From NCBI GenBank assembly GCA_905200545.1, contig CAJKKQ010000001.1, positions 124,001 through 188,000 on the forward strand: 64,000 bases of DNA, written 5' to 3'. Position 1 is the stretch's first letter; each line of letters begins with the position of its first letter. The notes under the pieces were generated by a model. That model was not told the DNA's origin, did no database searches, and saw only the letters and a program-made list of their open reading frames with translations. The position numbers and the translations under genes are program-made. Shown here in pieces: positions 22,676-30,648 of the stretch. This DNA comes from an uncultured Oscillibacter sp. GTDB taxonomy: Bacteria; Bacillota; Clostridia; Oscillospirales; Oscillospiraceae.

Positions 22676-23899
22676 TCATCCTTTCCGAGCCGCGGCCCGC
22701 TCCCGCTTCAGGCAGGCATTGAGGTACACTGCCAGCAGGATGCCGATAAGGGTGATGGCCATATTGAAAAGAAGCACCAGACGGGGGCCATTGGTACCGC
22801 CCACCCGGGTCAGGACACCGGCGGCGCTGACCGTCAGGTAGTTGGCGATGCTGGAGGCGATCATGACAATGGAGGTGATGACGCCCCGGTTCTTGGGGAA
22901 CATCTCATTGGCCACAGCCGTCACCAGCTGCAGCACGCCGCCGGCGGCGAAGAAGCCCAGCAAAAAGCCGCCGGCCAGGCACATGAAAGGCTGCTGGATG
23001 AAGTAGATGGCACCCAGGGTCACCAGAGCCACCGTGGGATACGTCACCAGGATCTTGGCGGGCTCCACGTTCCGCTTGAGGAGGGCAGCGCTGACAAAGA
23101 GGGCCAGGACGATGCCCACGGAGTAGAAGGACTGGATCTTGCTGGGATCCGCCAGGCCGTACAAAGTCCCCAGTTCCTGATTGCAGTTCATCCACAGCAT
23201 GAAGGTGGTGGAGGTGGTAAAGCCCAGGCACACCAGCACCACAGCCGCGGGGGTGAAGTGCATTTTCTCCTTGGGAGCGCCTGCGGACTTTACCGCCCGC
23301 TCAAAGGGCGGGAAGGGCAAAAAGGCCAGAAACACACCGTCCACGATGATGATGACCGCCGTGGCCAGAAAGATGGTGTTGAAGGGCAGGTTCTCCATGG
23401 CCACGAAGCTGATGGCAAAGGGCAGCAGGAACTGGGCAATGGAGATGGAGAGCTTGGTGAAGATGTTGGCGATGGTACCCTTTTCCTTAAAGATCTCCAT
23501 GCAGGAGGGGGTGATGCTGGTATCCAGGAAAGAGTTGGCCATGCCGCTGATGACCGCCAGCACATAGCCTACGTACAGATTGGGGGAGAAGGTCACCGCC
23601 AGCAAAAACACCGCGTAGAGGGCGCAGCCGATAAGGGCGGAGAGCCGCCGCCCCAGCCGGTCGCTGAGGGGGCCCGCCACCGGGAAGGCGATGAGGCGGC
23701 CCAGGCCGATGGCAGCGATCACCGCCACCACGCCGGAGACATCATAGCTGCCGTCCGCCAGGGGAGCTGCGTTCCACATGGCGGCAAAGTCCTGCTTGTA
23801 CTGACCCATAATGGAGGCCGCAATGCCCAGGACAAAGTAGGTGATGTACAGGGCCAGGGCCGTGGGGTAGTATTTTCTGGAGTCCACAGTCTGGTTCAT
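22676..23899 (-). CDS. MFS transporter, probable shikimate/quinate-type substrate
   Basis: 407 residues from the ATG at 23899 (AGGAAAGGA upstream); the open frame continues 65 codons upstream into the aroE copy 2 gene, but that part is not expected to be translated. Twelve membrane segments are seen, with the MFS motif Gly-Pro-Leu-Ser-Asp-Arg-Leu-Gly-Arg-Arg in the first cytoplasmic loop (about 78-87) and a charged central loop near 195-215. Its placement between aroE copy 2 and aroK suggests uptake of a cyclohexane carboxylate such as shikimate, quinate or dehydroshikimate. The sequence itself does not fix the substrate. Confidence 0.88.
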   Translation of the reverse strand: MNQTVDSRKYYPTALALYITYFVLGIAASIMGQYKQDFAAMWNAAPLADGSYDVSGVVAVIAAIGLGRLIAFPVAGPLSDRLGRRLSALIGCALYAVFLLAVTFSPNLYVGYVLAVISGMANSFLDTSITPSCMEIFKEKGTIANIFTKLSISIAQFLLPFAISFVAMENLPFNTIFLATAVIIIVDGVFLAFLPFPPFERAVKSAGAPKEKMHFTPAAVVLVCLGFTTSTTFMLWMNCNQELGTLYGLADPSKIQSFYSVGIVLALFVSAALLKRNVEPAKILVTYPTVALVTLGAIYFIQQPFMCLAGGFLLGFFAAGGVLQLVTAVANEMFPKNRGVITSIVMIASSIANYLTVSAAGVLTRVGGTNGPRLVLLFNMAITLIGILLAVYLNACLKRERAAARKG

Positions 23900-23924
23900 A
23901 TCCGTTTTTCCTTTCCTAAAAATC

Positions 23925-24788
23925 TCACGCGTAAAGCAGCGCCCGAATCTCCTCCACAGGCATCTCCAGGCCGCTGTAAAGCCGGAAGGCCTCCGCCCCC
24001 TGGCAAAGGAGCATCCCCAGGCCGTCACAGGTCTTGCAGCCTGCGGCCCGGGCCTCCCGCAGCATCTTGGTGGCTGGCGGAGCGTACACCACATCCGTCA
24101 CCACCAGGTCAGAGCGGAACCAGCTGAGATCCGTGATATTGCTCTGATCCTCGTAGGGGGCCATGCCCACCCGGGTGGCATTGGAGAGGATGTCGCAGCG
24201 GTCGATGGCGGCTTTGAGTTGGGCCCGGTCTTCCAGGTCGTGCAGCGTGATGGCGCAACCCGGCGCCGCCTGGGCGATGGCATGCATCCCCTGCTCCATC
24301 CTGGGCCAGAAGGCATCCTTTAAATTGAATACCGCGATCTCCGCCGCCCCTTCCAGGGCCGCCTGGATGGCAATGGCAGAGGCGGCTCCCCCGCCGCCCA
24401 GCAGCACGATCTTCTTCCCTGCTACCTCCACGCCATTGCGCCGCAGGTTCTGGGTGTAGCCGCAGCCGTCGGTGTTGTGACCCACCAGCCGTCCGTTGTC
24501 GTTGACGATGGTGTTTACCGCCTGGATGGCCTTGGCCGCCGGGGTCAGCTCGTCCAGATAGGGGATGACGGCGTTCTTGCAGGGCATGGTCACATTGGCG
24601 CCCCGCATGCCCAGCGTCCGGATGGCAGCCACCGCCTCCCCGGCTTTTTCTGCCGGCACGTCAAAGGCCAGGTAGGCCCAGTCCAGGCCGAACTTTGCGA
24701 AACAGTGGTTGTACATAGCCGGGGACTTGGAATGCGCCACCGGCGTTCCGATGAGTCCCAGCATCGTGGTGGTTCCTGAGATCTGCAA
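23925..24788 (-). CDS. aroE: Shikimate/quinate dehydrogenase (AroE family), copy 2
   Basis: 287 residues. Catalytic K71 (Asn-Val-Thr-Met-Pro-Cys-Lys) and D107 (Asn-Thr-Asp-Gly) are present, and the dinucleotide loop is Gly-Gly-Gly-Gly-Ala at 131-135. It is first in the minus-strand operon, transcribed away from the LysR gene, whose intergenic palindrome lies about 130 bases upstream. It shares the Ser-Pro-Ala-Met-Tyr-Asn variation with copy 1 but differs elsewhere, so the copies are old paralogues that may handle shikimate and quinate separately. After strand 2 it has Asn-Leu-Lys where copy 1 has Asn-Arg-Lys, so cofactor preference may differ. Confidence 0.88.
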   Translation of the reverse strand: MQISGTTTMLGLIGTPVAHSKSPAMYNHCFAKFGLDWAYLAFDVPAEKAGEAVAAIRTLGMRGANVTMPCKNAVIPYLDELTPAAKAIQAVNTIVNDNGRLVGHNTDGCGYTQNLRRNGVEVAGKKIVLLGGGGAASAIAIQAALEGAAEIAVFNLKDAFWPRMEQGMHAIAQAAPGCAITLHDLEDRAQLKAAIDRCDILSNATRVGMAPYEDQSNITDLSWFRSDLVVTDVVYAPPATKMLREARAAGCKTCDGLGMLLCQGAEAFRLYSGLEMPVEEIRALLYA

Positions 24789-24914
24789 AATGCGTTCCTC
24801 CTTCTCCCGGCGCGTGTTCCGGGACGATCCGGCCTGCCGCCGCGTCCCCGCGCCCTTTCGATGGCCCCACTGTACCGCAATGACAAGGAATTAACAAATC
24901 AATTATTTCCTATA

Positions 24915-24939
24915 AAACCATAGATTTTATCTATGGTTT
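24915..24939. promoter_or_regulatory. Candidate LysR operator, palindrome
   Basis: Perfect 10-base arms AAACCATAGA / TCTATGGTTT separated by five bases, containing an ATAG-N-CTAT core of the T-N11-A type bound by LysR regulators. It lies between divergent aroE copy 2 and the LysR gene, about 40 bases from the LysR start codon. Confidence 0.75.
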
Positions 24940-24978
24940 GTGATATCCTGTAGAAAAAAAGCAGGAGGTGTTCTTCCC

Positions 24979-25860
24979 ATGAATCTGCCCCATCTTCGCT
25001 ACTTTGTGGAACTGGCTCACACCCAGCATTACACCCGGGCGGCGGAACGGCTGTGCATCACGCAGCCCAGCCTCAGCCACGCCATGGCGCAGCTGGAAAT
25101 GGAACTGGGAGTTCCCCTGTTTGAAAAAGACGGGCGGAATATTTCCCTTACCCGCTTTGGCCAGCAGTTCCTGATCTGTGCCCAGCAAACCCTTTCCACG
25201 CTGGACGAGGGGGTGGAGGAATTACAGCGGGTAGCCCGTGGAGAGGGCGTGATCCGACTGGGGCTGCTGCGGACACTGGGGATCGATCTGGTACCGTCCC
25301 TGGCCGCCAAATTTCTTGCCTCCAAACCGGGGAAGGAGATCCGTTTCACCTTTCACACCGATGTCACCCAGCATTTGCTGGAAGGCCTGGCCGCCAAGCA
25401 GTTCGACCTGGTGTTCTGCTCCCGTCCCCCAGCAAATCTGGGCTTTGCCGCCATTCCCATCAGCCGCCAAGACCTGGTGCTGATCGTCCCGCGGAATCAC
25501 CCGCTTTCCAGTGTCCACGCTGTGGATCTGGCGGAGACCCTTCCCTATCCTCAGGTCTTTTTCTCCAAGAACTCCGGCCTGCGGGGTGTTGTGGACGGGC
25601 TGTTTGCACAGATTGGCGGCACGCCGCAGATCGCCTATGAGACGGAGGAGGACCAGGTCATCGCCGGACTGGTGGCCCAGGGGTTCGGTATCGCCGTGGT
25701 GCCCTATATGGAGATGCTGCTGCGGCTGGACGTGAAGATCATCCAGATCAGCCATCCCGCCTGGGAGCGGAATTTCTATCTGGTCAGTGATGACCGGGCC
25801 TATCAGACTCCCGCAGTGCGTCAGTTCCGGCAATTCATACTGGATGGTGCATGCCTGTAA
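24979..25860 (+). CDS. LysR-family transcriptional regulator
   Basis: 293 residues from the ATG at 24979 (GCAGGAGG upstream); a more upstream ATG is not supported. The N-terminal winged helix-turn-helix (residues 1-60: His-Tyr-Thr-Arg-Ala-Ala-Glu-Arg-Leu, then Gln-Pro-Ser-Leu-Ser) and the effector-binding domain (about 90-290) are normal for the family. It is divergent from the shikimate island and the likely activator of that operon, with a cyclohexane carboxylate or dehydroshikimate as the probable co-inducer. The palindrome in the shared gap is the probable binding site, also used for autoregulation. Confidence 0.92.
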   Translation: MNLPHLRYFVELAHTQHYTRAAERLCITQPSLSHAMAQLEMELGVPLFEKDGRNISLTRFGQQFLICAQQTLSTLDEGVEELQRVARGEGVIRLGLLRTLGIDLVPSLAAKFLASKPGKEIRFTFHTDVTQHLLEGLAAKQFDLVFCSRPPANLGFAAIPISRQDLVLIVPRNHPLSSVHAVDLAETLPYPQVFFSKNSGLRGVVDGLFAQIGGTPQIAYETEEDQVIAGLVAQGFGIAVVPYMEMLLRLDVKIIQISHPAWERNFYLVSDDRAYQTPAVRQFRQFILDGACL

Positions 25861-25948
25861 ATCTGCACAAGCGAACCCCTCAAAATTTGAACACATAAAT
25901 GTCTCCTATCATTGGATTCAAAAAGTTCATAGAATGAAGAAACGAATT

Positions 25949-25984
25949 GGAACTCACCAGGTACTTTTTTACCCGGTGAGTTCC
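25949..25984 (+). terminator. Terminator-like hairpin after the LysR gene
   Basis: Ten-base arms GGAACTCACC / GGTGAGTTCC around a T-rich loop; a short T/C stretch follows on the plus strand. The stem is strong, the tail is weak. Confidence 0.6.
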
Positions 25985-26295
25985 TTGTCTCTGGTGCAAA
26001 GGGCACTGGTGCCGGAAGCGCCGTGGCCTTTGACTCTATCCGCTTGTCCTTCGCATCCCCGGCTTCCATTTTCTGCAGGGCCAGTGAAATCCGTACACTC
26101 TGCTTTTTCAGAGAAAGAGAACCTGTACGAACCCCCAGGGGATCCGTTTAAACTGTGTCATTCAGGACACGGCATGGCATATTTTCAGGAGGACTGCCTG
26201 TTTCCTCCCTCCCCATCAAACATCAGAATTCTTATATCTGCCCCAAAAGGCTGCTGAAAACCCGTATCCTCCGGCAGCCATCCAATCCATAAACG

Positions 26296-26355
26296 CATAA
26301 AGGGAACCGCCATTGGGCTCCGTGAATTCACGGCCCAATGGCGGTTCCCTTTATG
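26296..26355. repeat. 60-base near-perfect palindrome
   Basis: Outer arms of 23 bases (26296-26318 and 26333-26355) match exactly in inverted orientation, and the centre is itself palindromic (CGTGAATTCACG, 26321-26332). Only two bases, 26319-26320, are unpaired. It lies in the gap between convergent genes, so it may act as a bidirectional terminator, although no good T-run follows, or be a REP/MITE-like element. Confidence 0.8.
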
Positions 26356-26371
26356 ACGGTATCTTATCTTT

Positions 26372-26391
26372 AGAGAGGAGATCTCTCCTCT
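26372..26391. terminator. Small hairpin near the GntR gene 3' side
   Basis: Seven-base arms GAGAGGA / TCCTCTC around a six-base loop. It lies about 140 bases beyond the GntR stop and is a weak terminator candidate. Confidence 0.35.
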
Positions 26392-26533
26392 CATCTCAAA
26401 AGCGGACTTTCATCTGCTCTTTATAGACTGGCATACTCTGCAGACAATATTGACCTTTCCGACTCCTAATAAAACCGTTTTCCTCAAGCCGGGCATGGAA
26501 ACGATCTGGAGGTCGTGGCTCAATATAAATTCG

Positions 26534-27184
26534 TTATTTATTGTACCACTCAAGCGCTTTATTCAAAAACCGCAGGTGATCCTTTACTAAAAATTCCAGA
26601 CGCGCTTCATCCTTATTCAAAAGAGCCTCCAGAATCTGGCGGTGCTCTACAAGGGAAATCTTGAAATTCTCCGGCTTTACCTTTTTGAGGCTATACACAA
26701 AGTAAACGCTGCCCACGCTCCAATTAAATTCATACAGGCGATCCAACTGGGCATTGCCGGCCAACTTCACCATCAGGGGATGAAAACGGTTTTCCTGTAC
26801 ACGGGCCGCCTCCAGGTCTGTAGGCTCCACAGAGTCAAATCGGTCTACAATCTCCCGCAACTCCTCCACAACCTCGGGATGTTGGTCTACGTTTTGGATG
26901 GCAGGCTTTACCGCATAGGTCTCCATCATAATGCGGGCATCAAAATAATTCCGAATATCCTCCACAGAAAACTGCTTGACAATGGCTCCCTTCCGGGGAA
27001 TGGTCTCCACCAACCCCTGGGCTGCCAAACGGTTAATAGCCGCCACCACCGGAGTGGCACTGATATTGAGGGAAGCAGCTATTTTTTGCGCAACCAAACG
27101 AGATCCCACCGGATACTCACCTGTTTGAATGCGCCGCGTAATTTCTGTAAGAGCAAATTCCTGCAAAGGCTCAGGATAATTCAT
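26534..27184 (-). CDS. GntR-family regulator, FCD subfamily
   Basis: 216 residues from the ATG at 27184 (AGGAGG upstream). The N-terminal winged helix (about 10-75) includes Ile-Gln-Thr-Gly-Glu-Tyr-Pro-Val-Gly-Ser-Arg-Leu and Asn-Ile-Ser-Ala-Thr-Pro-Val. The C-terminal helical FCD domain (85-215) carries the Asp/Glu/His set (Asp-Ala-Arg near 79-81, His in Arg-Phe-His, His near 193) that binds a metal and small carboxylates. It is divergent from the TRAP operon and probably represses it until its hydroxy-acid substrate is present. Confidence 0.9.
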   Translation of the reverse strand: MNYPEPLQEFALTEITRRIQTGEYPVGSRLVAQKIAASLNISATPVVAAINRLAAQGLVETIPRKGAIVKQFSVEDIRNYFDARIMMETYAVKPAIQNVDQHPEVVEELREIVDRFDSVEPTDLEAARVQENRFHPLMVKLAGNAQLDRLYEFNWSVGSVYFVYSLKKVKPENFKISLVEHRQILEALLNKDEARLEFLVKDHLRFLNKALEWYNK

Positions 27185-27245
27185 ATATACCTCCTGCCGC
27201 TTGCCGCCTCTCCAGGCGTGCATGCCAGCTTGCGCTTTTTCTGCG

Positions 27246-27275
27246 ATTATACCATGTATATCCAGTTGAATTCAA
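27246..27275 (-). promoter_or_regulatory. Predicted promoter of the GntR gene with overlapping palindrome
   Basis: Minus-strand TTGAAT (27270-27275), 18-base spacer, perfect TATAAT (27246-27251). The palindrome TTGAATTCAA (27266-27275) overlaps the -35 box and could be an autoregulatory operator. Confidence 0.6.
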
Positions 27276-27440
27276 TATATCTTCCGTCATTTTGCTAAAA
27301 AAATAACAATTATTTCTGGAAATTCACAGCCTTGTCCTTTCCGAAACGCTTTCTCGATGGCCTCCTTATATTTTTCTGCTAAAAACCAAAAGCTGAATTT
27401 GCTGTTTTCAACAAGTTTAATGTTAAATATCAAACAATTA

Positions 27441-27469
27441 TTGACATTTTTGACGATCGTGCTTACTCT
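27441..27469 (+). promoter_or_regulatory. Predicted promoter of the TRAP operon
   Basis: TTGACA (27441-27446), 17-base spacer, TACTCT (27464-27469), 114 bases before the DctP start codon. Confidence 0.6.
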
Positions 27470-27582
27470 TGAGGTAGATTAAATTTAAAATTTAAAATTT
27501 TTAGTTTTTAGTTTTAAGTTTAATCGATAAACGTTTCACACAGTCGGTTGAAACAAACTCGAAAATTATGGGAGGGTCAATT

Positions 27583-28611
27583 ATGAACAGACGTTTTCTT
27601 GCTTCCATCTTAGCAACGCTGCTTCTCGCTACGACTATGACTGCATGCGGTGGAACCAACAACGATTCTGCTGCCGGCTCCGATGGTGCTTCGGGTGATT
27701 CCGAATACACCTGGAAGATGCATTTGAACTCCACCGAGGGCGATAATGCCTATGACATGGGTGCCCTGTTTGCCGAAAAGGTAAATGAGCTGACCGACGG
27801 CCGTGTGAAAGTTGAACTGTATGGCGGAGCCAGCCTGGGCTCCACCTCTGAGGTCCTGGAGGGTATGTCTGTGGGCGTGGCTGATATTGCAGTGGAGTCC
27901 ATCGGTACCCTGGCCACCTTTACTCCTCTGGCCAACATCGAAGCCATGCCGTACATGTTCAACAGCTATGAACACTTTATGAATGTCTGGTACAGCGATC
28001 TCGGCGAAGAGATCAAGACCACCGTTGGCGATGCGGCTGGCTTTAAGCTGCTGGGTGCCGCCTACCGCGGCCCCCGTATCGTGACAGCCACCAAGGAAAT
28101 GCGGACCATTGAAGATTTTGAAGGCTTTAAGCTCCGCGCCCCCAATCTGGAAATGTACATCAAGACTTGGCAGTGGCTGGACGCAGCTCCCACTCCCCTG
28201 GCTATGAACGAGGTCTATACCGCCTTGCAGCAGAAGACGGTCGAAGGTCAGGAAAATCCCATGGTGGACTCCCTGAACTACGCCTTTGACGAGGTCTGCG
28301 ATTATTGGATCAAGACCAACCACGTCTATGGATGCAACGTGGTCATCATGGACAAGTCTTACTTTGAGGGTCTGCCCGAAGATATCCAGGCAGCCGTCAC
28401 CGAAGCTGCCGATTACGCTGGCCAGCAGATTTCCGAAGCTCAGGCCGAAAAGGACGCTGCCGCCGAAGAAACGCTGAAAGCGGAAGGCAAAACCGTCATC
28501 GAAGTGGATACCGCCGCCTTTGCGGAGTATTTCAAGGATTTCGCCGCCACCAATTATCCTGACTTTGCCGATTGGGTGGCCCGCATTGCTGAGATGGATC
28601 CCGCAAAGTAA
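27583..28611 (+). CDS. TRAP transporter substrate-binding lipoprotein (DctP family)
   Basis: 342 residues from the ATG at 27583 (GGGAGG upstream). A lipoprotein signal ends at a lipobox (Thr-Met-Thr-Ala-Cys, cysteine near 22), followed by a Ser/Gly/Asp linker. The mature part has DctP features: Asn-Ser-Thr-Glu-Gly-Asp-Asn near the start, a Pro-Arg-Ile-Val motif, and Arg in Phe-Lys-Leu-Arg-Ala-Pro which normally salt-bridges the substrate carboxylate. It should bind an organic acid outside the cell. The reductase at the end of the operon suggests a hydroxy- or oxo-acid. A strong hairpin separates it from the permease genes, as often seen for highly expressed binding proteins. Confidence 0.92.
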   Translation: MNRRFLASILATLLLATTMTACGGTNNDSAAGSDGASGDSEYTWKMHLNSTEGDNAYDMGALFAEKVNELTDGRVKVELYGGASLGSTSEVLEGMSVGVADIAVESIGTLATFTPLANIEAMPYMFNSYEHFMNVWYSDLGEEIKTTVGDAAGFKLLGAAYRGPRIVTATKEMRTIEDFEGFKLRAPNLEMYIKTWQWLDAAPTPLAMNEVYTALQQKTVEGQENPMVDSLNYAFDEVCDYWIKTNHVYGCNVVIMDKSYFEGLPEDIQAAVTEAADYAGQQISEAQAEKDAAAEETLKAEGKTVIEVDTAAFAEYFKDFAATNYPDFADWVARIAEMDPAK

Positions 28612-28622
28612 ATTGTTTTCTG

Positions 28623-28652
28623 GGAGCCCACGCCTCAGTGGGCGTGGGCTCC
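28623..28652 (+). other. Hairpin between DctP and DctQ
   Basis: Perfect 12-base GC-rich arms (28623-28634 and 28641-28652) with a six-base loop and no T-run. It probably stabilises the upstream message or partly attenuates transcription into the permease genes. Confidence 0.7.
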
Positions 28653-28677
28653 TATCTGGAAGGAGGGATTTGGTTCC

Positions 28678-29178
28678 ATGCTAAAGGTATATTCCAAATT
28701 TCTGGACGTCCTGGAAAAAATCCAGAAAGCCGTTCTGGCCATAACAGTACCAGTCATGGTATTCGTCATGCTCTATCAGGTCATCCTGCGGTATGTGTTT
28801 GCCCACTCGAATTCCTGGAGTGAGGAAGTCACCCGCTATCTGTTTATCTTTAATGTTATGCTGGCTTCCGCAATCGCAGTTCGCCGCAACAGCCATCTGC
28901 AGATTGATATTCTTATTAACTGCTTCAGTCCAAAAGTGAAGCGCATCTTTACCATCATCGCGACGCTTGCAGGCATTGTCTTTTTGGTCTTGCTGTTCCA
29001 GTACTCTTTGCAGCTGTGCACGCAGGCGGCCTCCAACATCTCCCCTGGTGTCGGCATTTCTATGGCTGTTCCCTATGCCGCCATGCCTATCGGCATCGTG
29101 CTGATGATTCTGACCTCCATTGAAGTGGTTCTGGAAAACATCGTGAAATTCCGTTCTGAGGAGGTGCCTAACGGATGA
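28678..29178 (+). CDS. TRAP transporter small permease (DctQ family)
   Basis: 166 residues with four membrane segments (about 17-40, 52-68, 88-108, 130-152) and the family pattern Ser-Trp-Ser-Glu-Glu-Val-Thr-Arg after the first pair. An AAGGAGG site precedes the start. It forms the permease with DctM, and its stop overlaps the DctM start by four bases. Confidence 0.92.
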   Translation: MLKVYSKFLDVLEKIQKAVLAITVPVMVFVMLYQVILRYVFAHSNSWSEEVTRYLFIFNVMLASAIAVRRNSHLQIDILINCFSPKVKRIFTIIATLAGIVFLVLLFQYSLQLCTQAASNISPGVGISMAVPYAAMPIGIVLMILTSIEVVLENIVKFRSEEVPNG

Positions 29179-30449
29179 ATATTGGTGCTGTGGTCATCAT
29201 TTTGCTATTGGTGCTCTCCTTCTTGGGGATTCCCATTTATATCGCCTTGGGCATCGGTACGCTGGTTGCCCTAAATATGGCGGACATGTCCATGATTATC
29301 CTGCCCCAGAAATTGTTCGCTGGTATGAACTCCTCGTCGCTGTTGGCGATTCCCTTCTTCATCCTGGCCGGCAATCTCATGTCGCGAAGTATTACCACAA
29401 AGCTCATAGAAGTGGCAAATGCTTTTATCGGCCACATCAAGGGTTCGCTGGGTATGGTTACGGTTGTGGCCTCCGGCCTGTTTGGCGCCATTTCCGGTTC
29501 CGGCGTGGCGACTGCTTCCGCTATCGGCGGTATCACCATTCCCGCCATGAAGCGGGAAGGCTATCCTGCCCCCTTTGCCAGCGCCGTGGCCTCTATCTCC
29601 TCGATCCTGGGCCCCATCATTCCGCCCTCTGTGACCCTGATCGTTTATGCATCCATTACCAATGTGTCTGTTTCGCAGCTGTTTATCGGCTCTGTAATCC
29701 CCGGCCTGCTGCTGATTGCCTCCTTGATGATCTATGTGCTGTTTTACGGCAAGAAGCATGACCTGCCGGCACATGAAAAAGAATCCCCCAAAGTCATTCT
29801 CCATACTTTGAAGGATAGCATTTGGGCGCTGCTCATGCCCATTATCGTTCTGGGCGGTATTTTCGGAGGCATTTACACCGCTACGGAAGCTTCTGCAGTA
29901 GCTGTTGTATATGCGCTGTGCATCAATCTCTTTGTCTATCGGGACACGAAATTTTCGGAGCTGCCTGATATTTTCGTGGATGCCTCTGTTTCCACTGCCA
30001 CGATCATGATTATGGTGGGCTTGTCCAAGGCCTCCAGCTATGTGGTGGTCACCTCCGGTCTTCCCCAGCTGCTCCTGGATATGTTCAGCAGCATTACCAG
30101 CAGCAAGATCGTCATTCTCTTGCTGTTGAACATTCTCTTCCTCATTATCGGTATGCTGATGGAAGCCAATGCCGCCATCATCATGATGACCCCCATTTTG
30201 ACTCCGCTGCTGACGGCTTTCGGAATCGATACCCTGTCCTTCGGCATCGTTATGAGCTTCAACCTGTGCATCGGTCTGGTAACACCTCCGGTAGGCCTGT
30301 GCCTGTTGCTGTGTAATCAGATCGGTGAGACCAGTCTGGTGAAGACGCTGAAAGCAATGATGCCCATGCTGATCATCTCCGTTGTCATCCTGATGCTTAT
30401 TACCTACATTGAACCGCTGACTACATTCCTGCCCTCCTTGTTGGCTTGA
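29175..30449 (+). CDS. TRAP transporter large permease (DctM family)
   Basis: 424 residues, about twelve membrane segments, sodium-driven. Typical motifs are Leu-Ala-Ile-Pro-Phe-Phe-Ile-Leu-Ala-Gly near 57-66, Gly-Ser-Gly-Val-Ala-Thr-Ala-Ser near 109-116, and Ile-Pro-Pro-Ser near 149-152. Start overlaps the small permease stop (ATGA). The gene is followed by about 200 bases containing a perfect hairpin and then the reductase gene. Confidence 0.94.
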   Translation: MNIGAVVIILLLVLSFLGIPIYIALGIGTLVALNMADMSMIILPQKLFAGMNSSSLLAIPFFILAGNLMSRSITTKLIEVANAFIGHIKGSLGMVTVVASGLFGAISGSGVATASAIGGITIPAMKREGYPAPFASAVASISSILGPIIPPSVTLIVYASITNVSVSQLFIGSVIPGLLLIASLMIYVLFYGKKHDLPAHEKESPKVILHTLKDSIWALLMPIIVLGGIFGGIYTATEASAVAVVYALCINLFVYRDTKFSELPDIFVDASVSTATIMIMVGLSKASSYVVVTSGLPQLLLDMFSSITSSKIVILLLLNILFLIIGMLMEANAAIIMMTPILTPLLTAFGIDTLSFGIVMSFNLCIGLVTPPVGLCLLLCNQIGETSLVKTLKAMMPMLIISVVILMLITYIEPLTTFLPSLLA

Positions 30450-30543
30450 CACTCTTCAAGGCTTCTCCTTTCCAGGGCAACCCTTCCACCCGAAGAAGGA
30501 GAAGTTCCGCCTGCCGCTGCAGCGGCAAATATCCGCCTCGCCC

Positions 30544-30567
30544 GCAGGCCGGTGAAAACCGGCCTGC
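30544..30567 (+). other. GAAA-tetraloop hairpin before the reductase gene
   Basis: Ten perfect base pairs (30544-30553 with 30558-30567) closed by a GAAA loop. No T-run follows, so an RNA-stabilising or processing element is more likely than a terminator. Confidence 0.65.
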
Positions 30568-30648
30568 GTGGCGATGGTCCCCCGGTCTTATCCGTCTTTT
30601 CCCGGCGGCCATTTGGACGTCATACTTTGAGTAAAGGAGAATCGTTCT

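Larger units (their letters stand above)
25861..26533. other. 673-base gene-free region between convergent genes
   Basis: No convincing gene was found between the LysR (plus) and GntR (minus) stops. It holds a terminator-like hairpin (25949-25984), a long near-perfect 60-base palindrome (26296-26355) and a smaller hairpin (26372-26391). The remainder is not recognised and may be remnant DNA. Confidence 0.6.
27185..27582. other. Gene-free divergent regulatory region (398 bases)
   Basis: This gap separates the GntR gene and the TRAP operon. It is very AT-rich, unlike the flanks, and holds both promoters, repeated AAATTT/TTTTAG tracts (about 27480-27522) and a GTTTCA-N10-TGAAAC inverted repeat (27533-27554) just before the DctP gene. 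Confidence 0.65.

Noticed and set aside
23900..24094. N-terminal extension of the MFS transporter
   Set aside because: The frame stays open into the aroE copy 2 gene, but a ribosome binding site marks the ATG at 23899 and the extra 65 residues are Arg/Cys/Pro-rich and unlike a transporter N-terminus.
25821..26257. Short open frames after the LysR gene
   Set aside because: They overlap the terminator hairpin, have no ribosome binding site and no similarity that I recognise.
26296..26355. Palindrome read as a tRNA or a CRISPR repeat
   Set aside because: It has no cloverleaf arms, no CCA end and is not repeated with spacers nearby.
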